In this document: in pieces, positions 25,256 to 35,456 of the stretch
How the letters are laid out: each line of letters starts with the position of its first letter
How positions within the stretch are numbered: position 1 is the stretch's first letter
Assembly: GCA_963730305.1 (NCBI GenBank)
Contig: CAVSRB010000003.1
Span: forward strand, 1-64,000
From: CAMYMQ01 sp963730305
Lineage (GTDB): Bacteria; Pseudomonadota; Alphaproteobacteria; Bin65
Length of the DNA: 64,000 nucleotides
Reading direction: 5' to 3'
Program-made: the position numbers and the translations under genes
Notes under the pieces: model-generated
What the model was told of the DNA's origin: nothing
Database searches by the model: none
What the model saw: the letters and a program-made list of their open reading frames with translations, nothing else

Positions 25256-26244
25256 CTAAGCGCCCGCTCGCCGGTCGGGGCGGTATGTCTCGCCGTGGCT
25301 GAACATGCCCACACGACACGGGCGGTCTTGTTGGCCATGGCGACCAGTCCGACCGCGTCTCCTTCCGGCGCCGCGACCAGTACAGCACGATGAGGGCGCC
25401 GTGGACGAGAAGCCGTCGGAGATATCCGTGGCCGCGCTTCGATATTCGACCGAGCCGGTCTTTTCCGCCTCTCGATCGCTGACGCGGCACAAGACCCAGC
25501 CAGGCCGCGAACTGACGGGCGGACCGCAACTGGGTCGCGTCACCGACCGTCGCCATCAGTGCCGTTGCAGTGATGACGCCGATCCCGGGAATGGTCGCCA
25601 GCCGTTGACTCGCCTCGCTGGACGCGGTGCCAGGCCTGGAGTTCCTTCTCCAAAGCCATGAGCCGCGCTTCGGTCGTGCGCAGCTGGATGACCAGACAAA
25701 CAAGCGCGTCACGTGCCAGAGCCGACAAGCGGCCGTCGTCGGGATTCTCGATCACCTCGATCAGCGTCGCGACCTTCCCCGCACCCCGGGCCGCGAACAG
25801 GCCGAACTCGCCGCAATGACCGCGCAATGCATTGATCAGCATGGTGCGCTGGCGGACCAGAAGCTCCCGGGAGCGATGCAGCATCAGCACCGATTGCTGG
25901 TCCGCGCTCTTCACCGCGGCGAAGCGCATGGTCGGACGCCCCAAAGCCTCACAGATCGCTTCCGCGTCGGTCGCTTCGTTCTTGTTGGTCTTCACGAACG
26001 GCTTCACATACTGCGGCGGGATCAGCCGAACTTCGTGGCCCAGCTCTTCGAGCTCTCGTGCCCAGTAGTGTGCGCCGGCGCAGGCTTCCAGCCCGACCCG
26101 GCAAGGCGGGAGTGATGCGAAGAAGCCCAGCATCTGACTCCGCCTCAAGCGCTTGCGCAAAACCACCCGGCCTTCGCCGTCGGCCCCGTGAACCTGGAAC
26201 ACCGTCTTGGCCAGGTCCAAACCAATCGTCATTATCTTCGTCAT
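25256..26244 (-). pseudogene. IS110-family transposase, frameshifted
   Basis: The N-terminal DEDD/RuvC-like domain is intact: MTIGLDLAKTVFQVHGAD (first Asp), VGLEACAGAHYWARELEELG, then KNEATDAEAICEAL. The frame breaks near 25625 after LQAWHRVQ. In the next frame the C-terminal transposase_20 domain follows (RLATIPGIGVITATALMATV, then QFAAWLGLVPRQRSRGGKDR). A second shift near 25380 leads to TARVVWAMFSHGETYRP-like sequence. IS110 enzymes move the element with a bridge RNA encoded at its ends; I did not identify that RNA. Confidence 0.8.
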
Positions 26245-26379
26245 GGGCGTCCCCTTCGTCTGCAGTCAGCAACAACTCCATTCCGGCGCAATCGACGTCG
26301 GGACAGGGGGCGTCCATACCATCACGTTAACTGGCGTTGGTCACGTCTCGCCATCAGCCGCGGGTCATTCAGGCAGGTG

Positions 26380-27036
26380 TGGTCGCCGCCGACCGCACGC
26401 CGAATGATGCCGATCTCAGCTGTTTAAATGTCGCCCAGTTGAGAAGATGTCGCTGCTGGTTGAACGCCTTTTTATGTGGCGGCGTGAACGGACAGAAAGC
26501 GCTGCATCTTTAGCTCTCGCCTTCGAACAGGTTGGTGCGAGCTTTCCGCCCGATTGTTTGCTCTCAATCCCCGATCGTGCTTGTCGTCGAGCCCAGTCTC
26601 CGGAATGCGGACCGGTATGATCTGAAGCTTGTCAGTCACGATCCTGCTCGGCGCATATCCCTGCCGCTTCAGCAGCTTCTTCAATAGCTTGATCGCGGCC
26701 TTGGCATCGCGTCGGGGCTTGACGAGGAAATCGAGGACCTCGCCCTCTTGTCGACGGCCCGCCACAGCCAGCACCGCGGGCACGAATGACGACGACTATT
26801 TCATCCAGATGCCAGTGGTTGCTTGGCACGGGTCGTTGGCGTCGTCGGTTGGCGGCGATCACCGGTCCGAATTTGATGAACCACCTACGGATGGTTTCGT
26901 AGGACACATCCAAGCCGCGCTCGGCAAGGAACTCCTCGACGTCGCGCAGACGGAGCGTGAAGCGGGCGTAGAGCCAGATCGAATGCCGGATGATCGACGG
27001 CGGGAAGCGGTGACGTTTGAAGCTGACCAAGGTCAT
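26380..27036 (-). pseudogene. IS6-family transposase, frameshifted
   Basis: The N-terminal part is intact: RHRFPPSIIRHSIWLYARFT, then RDVEEFLAERGLDVSYETIR and NHWHLDEIVVVI (first catalytic Asp). It then shifts near 26790 to GEVLDFLVKPRRDAKAAIKL and RANNRAESSHQP. The C-terminal region has lost several residues after KMQRF and shifts again, ending HKKAFNQQRHLLNWATFKQL near 26380. Terminal repeats were not established. Confidence 0.78.
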
Positions 27037-27184
27037 CCGCCAACCTACTCGTTCACGCTAGCAGCGTTAACGTGACAACGCCGTTTAGACGGACTAGTTT
27101 CTGGAGATGAGGTGAGCCCAAAGCCGAATAATGTCACAAGGCCCATATTCGTGTTTGGCAGAGCTTGTCTTCGCATTGACGCCG

Positions 27185-28576
27185 TCAAAGCTGCCCGGTC
27201 GACGCCGAGGGACTTCGCAAAAAAGTCAGATACGGAATATCTTGTATATCCCGGATCAGAATGAGTGCTGCGATCAACAATGAAAAAATTGACGCGATAC
27301 AGTAGCCCAGACCATAGTGATCAAACCCTTGTAGCATCGACCAAGTCGTGAGTAAGCCGTTCGATGCCAAGAAAATCAAGAAGACACTCAGCACCTTTAG
27401 ACGCAGATCAAAGTACGACAATATAATTGTGACCAAGAGCATCATTGTCTGGAAAAATGCGCCAAGAACTCCGAGTGCGGAACATCCCCAATACGACAAT
27501 ATTAACGCCGAGCCACTGAAGGACTTGCGGTGCCATAAGAATGAATATAAGGGATACCAAAGTCTGTACGAAGAATACATTCCGAAAGCACTTTACCAAG
27601 TCATTGTACATCGTCTTGTGATTTTCCCGAATTTTGGAATAATGTTGCCTGCGATTCTATATTCTTATAGAAGCGATAATAGTTTCGGTAGAATTGAGTT
27701 TCTACGTTGATCAAGAAAAGCGCCATCGCAGGAACAGTCGTCAGATACGACAGGAACATTGCCGTATCGTAATAGCTGTAATAAATTAGCCCACTTGGCA
27801 CTTGGGCATGGCCCGGCGCGAACCACATGATCCACTTGTCGAGCCAAATTGCCACGCTATAAACGAGCCCCGAAGCGAAAATTAATCGATAGGAAGCAAT
27901 GGTGCTAAAAAAGGCAAAAGGCTTTCTAATTCGCCCAGGATATTCGGCTAAGATGCGGGCGCCTAATACGAATACTACGAGCGCCAGGCCGACGTTAAAG
28001 CCCATCATCATTCCAGCGAGACCCGCCCACTTCAATCCTATCAACTGTCGACACCAAGCTGACACCAAGTCCGCCCGCAAAGACCATGGATATAAGCCCA
28101 TAAGCTCGGAGTGCCGAAAGAAATATAGAAAGAATCCAAATCGACGATATGAGGAAGTAATTGATCGTCGAGAAAAGCGCACTAAGTGCGCCCATATCCA
28201 AAGCAAAAAAGTAAACATATCCCACGATAGGCAGCTGTATGACAGCAGATATCAAGATCGCACCGACGACCATGTCCGGTACGGATTCCAAGGTGCGAGC
28301 GTAAATCTTGTCCGCCAATAACCGCGTCAAGAGACGCACAAGTCCGCCAGTGAACACTAATGAAATGGCGAAGTTATACATAACCTGAATGCGAAATTCG
28401 GTTACATCCGCAATGCCGCTGATCGGAGTTGCCACGATTGTAATAGCGGCAAGGCACAGCACCGTGATCAACCATGGACCGGAGGACGCCATGGTTCCAT
28501 AGGTAAACGCCCGGACAAAGCCATTAATCTCGTGACGCTTGGTTAGTCGATTGAGGGCGAAGCCTATTCCCGCCAT
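27185..28576 (-). CDS. pelG: PelG-like polysaccharide exporter, frameshifted
   Basis: PelG is a polytopic inner-membrane protein of the MOP/Wzx type that works with PelD, E and F to export Pel. The N-terminus (MAGIGFALNRLTKRHEINGF) and following helices are in one frame. A +1 base near 28060 leads to RQLIGLKWAGLAGMMMGFNV and the central helices. Two further shifts, near 27600 and 27480, lead to FFVQTLVSLIFILMAPQVLQ and GVLGAFFQTMMLLVTIILSY. The assembled length of about 460 residues is normal for PelG. The ATG follows the pelF stop directly (TGAATG). Whether the shifts are real or consensus errors cannot be decided here. Confidence 0.75.
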
Positions 28577-30127
28577 TCACGCGTCTCCTGTGGCATCCCA
28601 AATGTAGCGAGGGCGATGCGTATGGTCCGCGACGTCATTCGCTTTAGCGTCGTACAAATTGCGGTATGTTTTGATTAATTCGTTTTTGTCGTAGTAGCGT
28701 GCGACGCGTTTGCGCATGGTTTCGCCGCAGGCATGCGCAAAGTCAGGTTCGGTGAGCAGACGTTCGATCGCCGCTGCCGTCGCGGTTGGATTGGCGACGG
28801 GCGTGACCAAGCCGCCCTGGCCAAGGTTAGGTTTCTCGTCACCTCGCCCGTAGATAAGCTCGCAGCACGCCCCGACGTCCGTGGCAACGAAGGGAACGCC
28901 TGCTGCGCCAGCCTCTAGAATGACCAGCGGTTGCCCTTCGCTGATACTGGTGAGCACGCAGACGTCGACTTCGGCGAGAACCTCATCGATCTTCCGTCGT
29001 CCCGTGAATGCGATCGTATCAGACAATCCGTTGGCTTGGACGAACTGCCGACACGAAGTGTCGTAATCCGGATCCTCGTCGCTCGGACCGACCACGAGCG
29101 CCCGCAGGGTCGGGATCCGCGCCTTCAGCGTGCGACATGCCCGAAGGAACGTCTTGATGTCCTTGATGGGTACGACGCGGCCGATCATTGCGATGGTTGG
29201 TGGCCGGTCGGCCTGCCGTTCGATTTGCGTAAAGCGCTCGATTTCGATGCCATTCGGGATCACCCTCATCTTCTGGGGATCGGCGCCATCGACCTGTTGC
29301 CACGCTTGATTGCCCTCGAAAATCGTGAGGATATCGCGACAACTTTCATAGCAAATGCGGGAGTAGCTAGCGAAGGTCTCCTTCCACATATCCTTGAGCC
29401 CGCGCGGCTGGGCGCCGAGGTCCAGGCTGTTGGGGGGTGCTTGGTGAATCCAATCCGCGAGGGAAATTTCGACCCGCCGCTCGTTGGTGTAAATGCCATG
29501 CTCGGTAACAATGCCGGGCGATCCCGTCTCGATCGCCGCGCGCGCGGCATATATGCCGGCGTAACCGGTCGAGGCTGTATGATACACGCGGGCTGGGGGA
29601 ACGGGGGCCAGCAGTGTCGCAAAGAACGTGCTGAAAAGCGCCCGCCAGGTCCAGAAGAATTCCAGAAAAGGGCTTTCTGACTGCGTTTCTTCATAGATGT
29701 TCTAAATCATCGTCCACGCTTCCCTGGACCGTATCAGGATTGCCTCCCCAAGCTCACGACGATGGGCAGCGAATAGGTCCAGGACTCTGTGATACGCCGC
29801 TATGTTTGCGTCGAACTGCAGGTCGATCAGCAACGGTTCGAGCTGGCGAAAGAAGTCACTGTTTCTCGACAGTCTTTTTCTACCAAGCGGCATCTGCCGC
29901 ATCGCCACCCTCGTGGCGCCGATGACGTTTTTCGGAACGTCGTAGACCGGTGCTTGGTCTGAAAGGTGCGGCGTAAGGCAGACGAGATGGAAGCTCACGT
30001 CAGGCTGAAAGCGTATAAGGTCGTGAACCCATGTCGAGACCCCGCCGCCCACGTATGGATAAGTGCCTTCCAGAACAAGACACACGTCGGCCACCGTTTC
30101 AGGATCGACCTTCTTCTTGTTAAGCAT
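28577..30127 (-). CDS. pelF: PelF-like glycosyltransferase with in-frame amber codon
   Basis: PelF is a cytosolic GT4-type glycosyltransferase that uses UDP-GalNAc or UDP-GlcNAc to build Pel. The N-terminus has VADVCLVLEGTYPYVGGGVS; the C-terminal half has VTEHGIYTNERRVEI, VIPNGIE, MIGRVVPIKDIKTFLRA and the retaining-GT E-x7-E motif in SEGQPLVILEAGAAGVPF. A single TAG at 29702-29704 interrupts the same frame after REAWTMI; downstream it continues NIYEETQ..., FFWTWRALFST and ARVYHTASTGYAGIYAARAA as expected. No indel is involved. The start 30127 (MLNKKKVDPETVADV) is chosen for minimal overlap with pelE; 30145 and 30157 are alternatives. Confidence 0.8.
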
Positions 30128-31241
30128 GCGCCGTACCGGAAGCATGGTCGCCGCCATGCCAAAATTCCATCAGGTCTCGGCCTTGGGGAGCGGCTTTTTC
30201 AGCCCGGCTTTCATCGATCCGGCGCAGATGCGTTGCGGTCTTGTGAACCTCATCGTAGCGGCCGAGTTCGAAGAGCGCCTCCAGGTACCATGCGCCGATT
30301 TCCGGAGGCACTTCCTCGCCGGCGACGACATCGCGAAGGAGCTCTATGGCGTCTTCATATCTGCGGGCGCGGACCAATAGGCGGCCCAGCGCATGTGCCG
30401 ACGCCGAGTCAGGCTTCATTGTGTGACAGCGAAGCCAGTGATCGAGCGCCGCCTTTCGAACCGCTTCGGTCTCGTCGAGATCGCTCATTCCCGACCAAGC
30501 CCATGCATCGTAGGTTTCTGCAAGACGTCTGTGCAATTCATAGCCATCCGGATCGCCATCCGCAGATCGCTTTATGGCGGCCGTCAGGTCAGCGAAACGG
30601 TCGTGAAGTCGCGCGTATATGGCAGCGGCCTCCACACGGACTGCGGGATTGGTATCCCCCAGGGACGATCGAAGAATGGGCAGAAACGCCGGATCGAAGC
30701 GCCGCGCGATCAGGGAGAGGACTGTTGATTTGTCTTCGTGTGAGCCATAGCGGATGACGTCATCAAACGATTGAACGCCCTCTGATGTATCGGGTGACGC
30801 ACTGCCAACGGTTGCTGTCTCCGGCGTCGTTTCGGTCTCGGGGAACAACGTCAGGTACCATTGTGCGAATGGTTGTGCCCGCTTGACAAATACGAGGTGA
30901 CATGGCCAGGCGACCGTGGCGACAGCCAATCCGGCCGCGCCGGTTGGAATCGATACGGCCCAAATGAACATCAGGTAGGTGTTCCGCCTGGCGCCGCGTG
31001 GCGGGTACCACAGGGCATAGCCAAGCGCCGCCATTGTGACGGCATGCACGCTCAAATAGGTAAACACCGGCAACCGAGCAGTCACTGCGCCTGCGAAGAT
31101 CGCCAAGTTCAAGCCAATCGACACAAAAATAATCAGACCGTTGATAATCCGCCCGAAGCCAGCGCTCCCCCCCTCCCCCATGGAGACCATCTGATCGTAG
31201 CGCGGAGGCGCAAGGACTGTCGGATCCGCGTTGCCGTCCAT
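30120..31241 (-). CDS. pelE: PelE-like inner-membrane TPR protein
   Basis: An intact 373-residue protein. Two membrane segments lie near residues 32-70 (IINGLIIFVSIGLNLAIFAG and FTYLSVHAVTMAALGYALWY) and another near 90-110. The rest is a cytosolic TPR-like helical domain with LHRRLAETYDAWAWSG and HALGRLLVRARRYEDAIELL. PelE joins PelD and PelG in the inner-membrane export complex and recruits PelF. It overlaps pelD by one base (TAATG) and pelF by a few codons, so the block is tightly coupled. Confidence 0.8.
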   Translation of the reverse strand: MDGNADPTVLAPPRYDQMVSMGEGGSAGFGRIINGLIIFVSIGLNLAIFAGAVTARLPVFTYLSVHAVTMAALGYALWYPPRGARRNTYLMFIWAVSIPTGAAGLAVATVAWPCHLVFVKRAQPFAQWYLTLFPETETTPETATVGSASPDTSEGVQSFDDVIRYGSHEDKSTVLSLIARRFDPAFLPILRSSLGDTNPAVRVEAAAIYARLHDRFADLTAAIKRSADGDPDGYELHRRLAETYDAWAWSGMSDLDETEAVRKAALDHWLRCHTMKPDSASAHALGRLLVRARRYEDAIELLRDVVAGEEVPPEIGAWYLEALFELGRYDEVHKTATHLRRIDESRAEKAAPQGRDLMEFWHGGDHASGTAHA

Positions 31242-32695
31242 TATCCGCTCTTTCGCAATGGAACAACGTTGGGACCACCTAATTCGATGGTTCCGTTCGA
31301 CGATGGCGCGAGGACGGAGGTCTCGATGATCAGGGGTTGTTTGGCGAGTGCCGAAGACAGGCGCGATGGGATCAAACCTTCAATGGCCTTGGCACGTTCA
31401 CGCGCCTCCGCTTCAGTGGCGCCCGGCAGGAGAACAAAAAGCCGCGGAGGCTTTTTTCCGTGCCTTACGACAATAGCGTGGCTGGGCAGAGTCGAGCGAC
31501 AGATCCGTTCGAGCTTCGGAAAAAGCTGCAGCAACTTGGAGTGCGCCAGCAATGAATCGGGAGCGACGCGGATCTGAATAGCGACAAGCCCGGGAGGCCC
31601 AGCATGTTGCAATTTGACGACGGGCGACAGCGACACGGGGCCACTGTGGGTTCCCCCGCGCCCCTCGCTCGTAGACGCGGGGAGATCTTGCGCGGTCGAG
31701 CCGACTGGCAGAGTCCTGAGTTGCTGGACGTTGGCGAATGCGGTCGCGACGAGGTCGCAGATGGAGCGGAACTTGGATAACGACCCGTAGGAGCATTCTC
31801 GAAACGGCATCCGTTCCACCTTGAGCATACCAAGCACCTTCCGGTCCGGAGCCAAGAGCGGGGCCGCCAGAACGCCGTGGCCGTCGAGAATGGCGATGTC
31901 GTCAGGTCTGCCGACACTCAGGTCGCGACGTCGGCCGATAACCTCGTCGAAGAGGGGGTCCCCCTCGGCCAGCCGGATTGGGTACTGCTCGGGGCTTTTC
32001 CATCCCTCGGCATGCACCAAGCACAGCCGACCTTGTCGGAGCAGGTAGATCGAAAACTGATCGGGCTTGAGTGCGGCGGCTAGTAGCTCGCGCGTGCCCT
32101 CGATCGCGCCGTCTACGGTGCCGGCAAACAATCGGCTTGCGTGGCTCTGAATGGCGCGCTCCAAGTGCGTCTCGGCAGCCACGGAAAGTTCGAGCTGCCG
32201 ATGAGCCTGCTGCACTCCAACGAGAGTCTGGGAAAGTTGAGCGCGGGAACTCTCCGCCTCCTCGAGGGATGCTCCTAAATGCTCGATGCGCCGAAGGTTT
32301 CGTGAAGCGATCTCGCCCAACAATACAGCTGCTGTCATCCACATCATCGGCCGGGCCGCGACCGCGAGCTGCCATTCGAAGAGGTCGGCGCTGATCGTTT
32401 GCGGCGGCAGGTTGCCGACCAAAAGGGCCGCAGAGGATAAGGCGGCCGCCACCAGACCTTCGACGGACCCATACCCAACGCTGATCAGCAAGACCACGAT
32501 CCAGAAGGGATGCGGCGACACATCTGCGAAACGGGTGCCATCGAACCAGAGCCAGTCGACTCCAAGGCAAATGGCCAGGAATACGACGATCTCGAAAAGC
32601 GCGATCGACCGAAATCCTGCAAACCAACCTGTTAGGCGTCGCCTTCGCGGTAGCGCCTGGGGCGCGGCATTTCGATTGCTCTGAACCTGACTCAT
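31241..32695 (-). CDS. pelD: PelD-like membrane GAF/degenerate GGDEF protein
   Basis: The start 32695 (MSQVQSNRNAAPQ) is chosen because the preceding part of the longer open frame is the out-of-frame end of pelB. Four hydrophobic helices span about residues 32-125, then a helical linker, a GAF domain (about 175-320) and a degenerate GGDEF-like domain. In Pseudomonas PelD the latter binds cyclic di-GMP through an RxxD site. The corresponding place here appears to read R-S-T-L (ERICRSTLPSHAIVV), so the Asp may be missing. PelD gates Pel synthesis and scaffolds PelE, F and G. Intact, 484 residues. Confidence 0.8.
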   Translation of the reverse strand: MSQVQSNRNAAPQALPRRRRLTGWFAGFRSIALFEIVVFLAICLGVDWLWFDGTRFADVSPHPFWIVVLLISVGYGSVEGLVAAALSSAALLVGNLPPQTISADLFEWQLAVAARPMMWMTAAVLLGEIASRNLRRIEHLGASLEEAESSRAQLSQTLVGVQQAHRQLELSVAAETHLERAIQSHASRLFAGTVDGAIEGTRELLAAALKPDQFSIYLLRQGRLCLVHAEGWKSPEQYPIRLAEGDPLFDEVIGRRRDLSVGRPDDIAILDGHGVLAAPLLAPDRKVLGMLKVERMPFRECSYGSLSKFRSICDLVATAFANVQQLRTLPVGSTAQDLPASTSEGRGGTHSGPVSLSPVVKLQHAGPPGLVAIQIRVAPDSLLAHSKLLQLFPKLERICRSTLPSHAIVVRHGKKPPRLFVLLPGATEAEARERAKAIEGLIPSRLSSALAKQPLIIETSVLAPSSNGTIELGGPNVVPLRKSG

Positions 32696-32724
32696 ATCTC
32701 TACTTATCCTGTACACGACCGGTG

Positions 32725-35456
32725 CTAGCGGGTACCGGCGGCTGCGTGGACCTTGCGGGCTTCGCGAAAGCGGCCGCGCGCCAGAAGAACGTCGACGAAC
32801 TGCACACGTGTTTCGCGGTCGCCCGGGTGCTGTCGCAGCAAAGCGCGATACAATTGGAACGACTTTTCGAACTGAGCGAGCCGGAACACAATGTGCGCTT
32901 GGGTGCGCTGGGCGTCGAGACTTCGGCTTAGCCAGGGCCTTTATTCGCCTCAACGCCCGGCGATAGTACGAATTGCTGTTTCGCCAGTCCGGAAGCTTAT
33001 TGATGACCTCGCCCAACATGTAGAGCACGTGCCAGTCATCTGGGCGCTTGTTCGCCAATCTGGTCAGGAGGGGCCGGGCGATGTCGGGCTTCCCGTCCGA
33101 GATGGCAATCATGGCAACCCGCTTCATCAATTCTGGATTGTGTGGGTCACGGGTCAGCAGGCTGCTGTAGACGCGTTTCGCATGCTTCTGCATGCCTGAC
33201 TGCATCGCCAATTCCGCATACCGCTTGAGCGCCGCACTGCCGGTCGCCCCGCGGATCAGCTCGACGATCAACTTTCCTGCGGTACCGACACGCCCCACCC
33301 CGATCAGCGCTCCGACTAGCAATTCCTTTGCGTCGTTGCCGAGATGTGGCACCCGCTTCTCCAGCGCCTCGATCACCCAGGCGGCCTTACCGAGTGCAAC
33401 GAGGTCGTCGAAGACGATCCGTCGCTGCTTGAAGGGGATATCCTCGCGGGCGAGCCAGTTGGGCAGAAAGCCGACAACCGCGCTTCCGGACGTCGTGCTT
33501 GGCGCGTACCGCCTCTGTCAGGGCATACGAATACTGGTTGCCGATTGACAGCCTTGAGCCACTTTGCGGCGCGACCGCTGCTACCACCCAATGCGCCTTG
33601 CCGGCCGCAATCAGGTCATAAATGATGATCCGTCTGGTCTTCGCTGGAACTTCGTCGCGCGCGACCCAGTCCGGCAGGAAACGGAAGACGGCACTTTTGA
33701 CATTCTTCTTGGCCCGAACCGCCCGGACCAGCACTTCGGCATACTCTTTATCGATCTGGATAGTGGTGCCGCGATAGGGAGCGAGAACGGCTAGCGCCTC
33801 GAGAGGCTTGTCGCGAAGCGCATAGGCCTCCGACAGGATAAGGTCTTCCTTTTCTTTCGGCAGCAGGGTCAACAGGCGGCGCAGGACCGCCTGCGACATC
33901 GAGAGGTGCCCGGTCACCACGGCAACGTCACGAAGGCGGCGCAGTATGGCTTTCTCACCATCGCCGGCCTTCAGAATGGACAGAGCGGCAGCGAGTGCCT
34001 CGTCCGACACATCCTCCTTCAAGAACAAGTCGGCGACGGGCGTCCATCGTGCGACGTTCGATCGCTTCTGCGCCTCGCGAAGCCACCGGCCGGCCGTCTC
34101 TTCGAGGCCGACCCGCGCGGCAATCGCCACAATGCCGAAAACGGCCATTCCTTTAGGAGCCGCCTGCCGCATCAGATGCGAAACGACGTCGTGCGCCGGC
34201 TGGCGAGCGCCATAGCGAAACAATATGAGCGCGACCTCTCCGCCGCGCGCCGGATCGATGATTCCCCGGGCGATTGCTCTCCGGATCCATGCCTCGACCG
34301 CCGGTATGTCGTTCCATGCCACGGCAAGCCGTGCGCCTATGAGCGGATGATGGTCGGCGAACGAGCCGCCCATGCCGGTGAAGATTTGGCTGGGCCAGCG
34401 TGAATGCTCTGATATCCAGGGCGGCGTGCGCGAGGTCCGCGACTTCCTCGTGCGCAATGGTGGCCGTTCCGGCCGCCTTCATCGCCTTCCAGGCGCGCTG
34501 CCAGCTGCTTTGCCCTTTTCGCGCTGGCGACAAGCAGATCGAAGTCGTCGGGATGCAATCGGCCGGCGATTGCCAATTGCTCGATCTGCTCGAACGCGCG
34601 GAGGTACTGCCCAGCGGCAATTCTCATCCAAGTCAGCTGCCGCAGGGATCGGCGGTCCGGGCGGTCGCCCGCTACGGCATCGGTAAGGAGCATGGCGGCA
34701 AAGCGCTTGCGCTTGCGCGCCAAAAGCAGTTCAACCACATCGTCGCGGAACTCGGAGGAACCGGTCCATTTGACCGACTGGACCGCCAGCGCCATGGCTC
34801 GCTTCTCTTGCCCCATGTCCAGCAATAGGGCGACGGCGAGCAGCCTCCCGTCACTCGCCAGTTCGCGTTTCACCGATTCCAGTTTGGCCGCGAGAATATA
34901 ACGTTGGAGAATGCCTAGCGCTTCGGTCCGTCGTCCCTTGGATGCGAGATACCGGGAAACGACGAAGGCTTCGTCCGGCTGCAACCGCTTTTGCTGGTCA
35001 AGTGCCAACATCTGCTCGGCCCACTTCTCGTAATTCCCTAGGCGCAAGTACGATGCGGCCAGGCGGCGACGGCGGCTGGGGTGCCTCCTCGCTGCCGATT
35101 TGACTGGCGACGATGCGGGCGTGGTCATAAGTGCGGTCCGTCTGTTCGTAGAACCACTCCAGACGCTGGATGACTTCCATATCGTTCGGGTGACGACGAG
35201 CATAGGCCTCATATACTTTGATCGCACGGTCGACTCTGGCAAACGCCTGGTACACTTGTGCTAGGCCGGCAACCAGTTCCGGCGAACGTTCGCCACGGTC
35301 GTATCGCTGCTGGTAGTAGACGAGCGCTTTCCGATAAAGCGCCCCCTTCAGATACATCGCACTCAACTCAGCCCGGCCCGGCACCAAACCGTACGCCGCC
35401 AAACCTCCGGCGACGGTGAGGCAGAGAACCATCGCCACGAGTCCCGCGCGCCTCAC
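32725..35456 (-). CDS. pelB: PelB-like TPR protein, frameshifted, no barrel
   Basis: It starts at a GTG (35456-35454) overlapping the pelA stop (GTGA). An N-terminal membrane anchor (RRAGLVAMVLCLTVAGGLAA) precedes a long array of TPR-like repeats (YYQQRYDRGERSPELVAGLA, AYARRHPNDMEVIQRLEWFY, and YSSLLTRDPHNPELMKRVAM near the end). At least four frame changes (near 35080, 34400, 33490 and 32925) divide it. In the corrected frame it ends FVDVLLARGRFREARKVHAA at 32725, about 910 residues. The Pseudomonas PelB adds a 16-stranded outer-membrane barrel after the TPRs; no barrel strands are visible here. pelC is also missing, since only 29 bases separate this gene from pelD. Confidence 0.7.

Noticed and set aside
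25256..26244. Bridge RNA of the IS110-like element
   Set aside because: I could not define the element ends or a conserved RNA fold by eye, so no ncRNA is called.
31241..33376. One 711-residue protein joining TPRs to PelD
   Set aside because: The middle (after LAKPKSRRP) is out-of-frame pelB sequence. The true pelB end is in another frame at 32725, and PelD has its own start at 32695.
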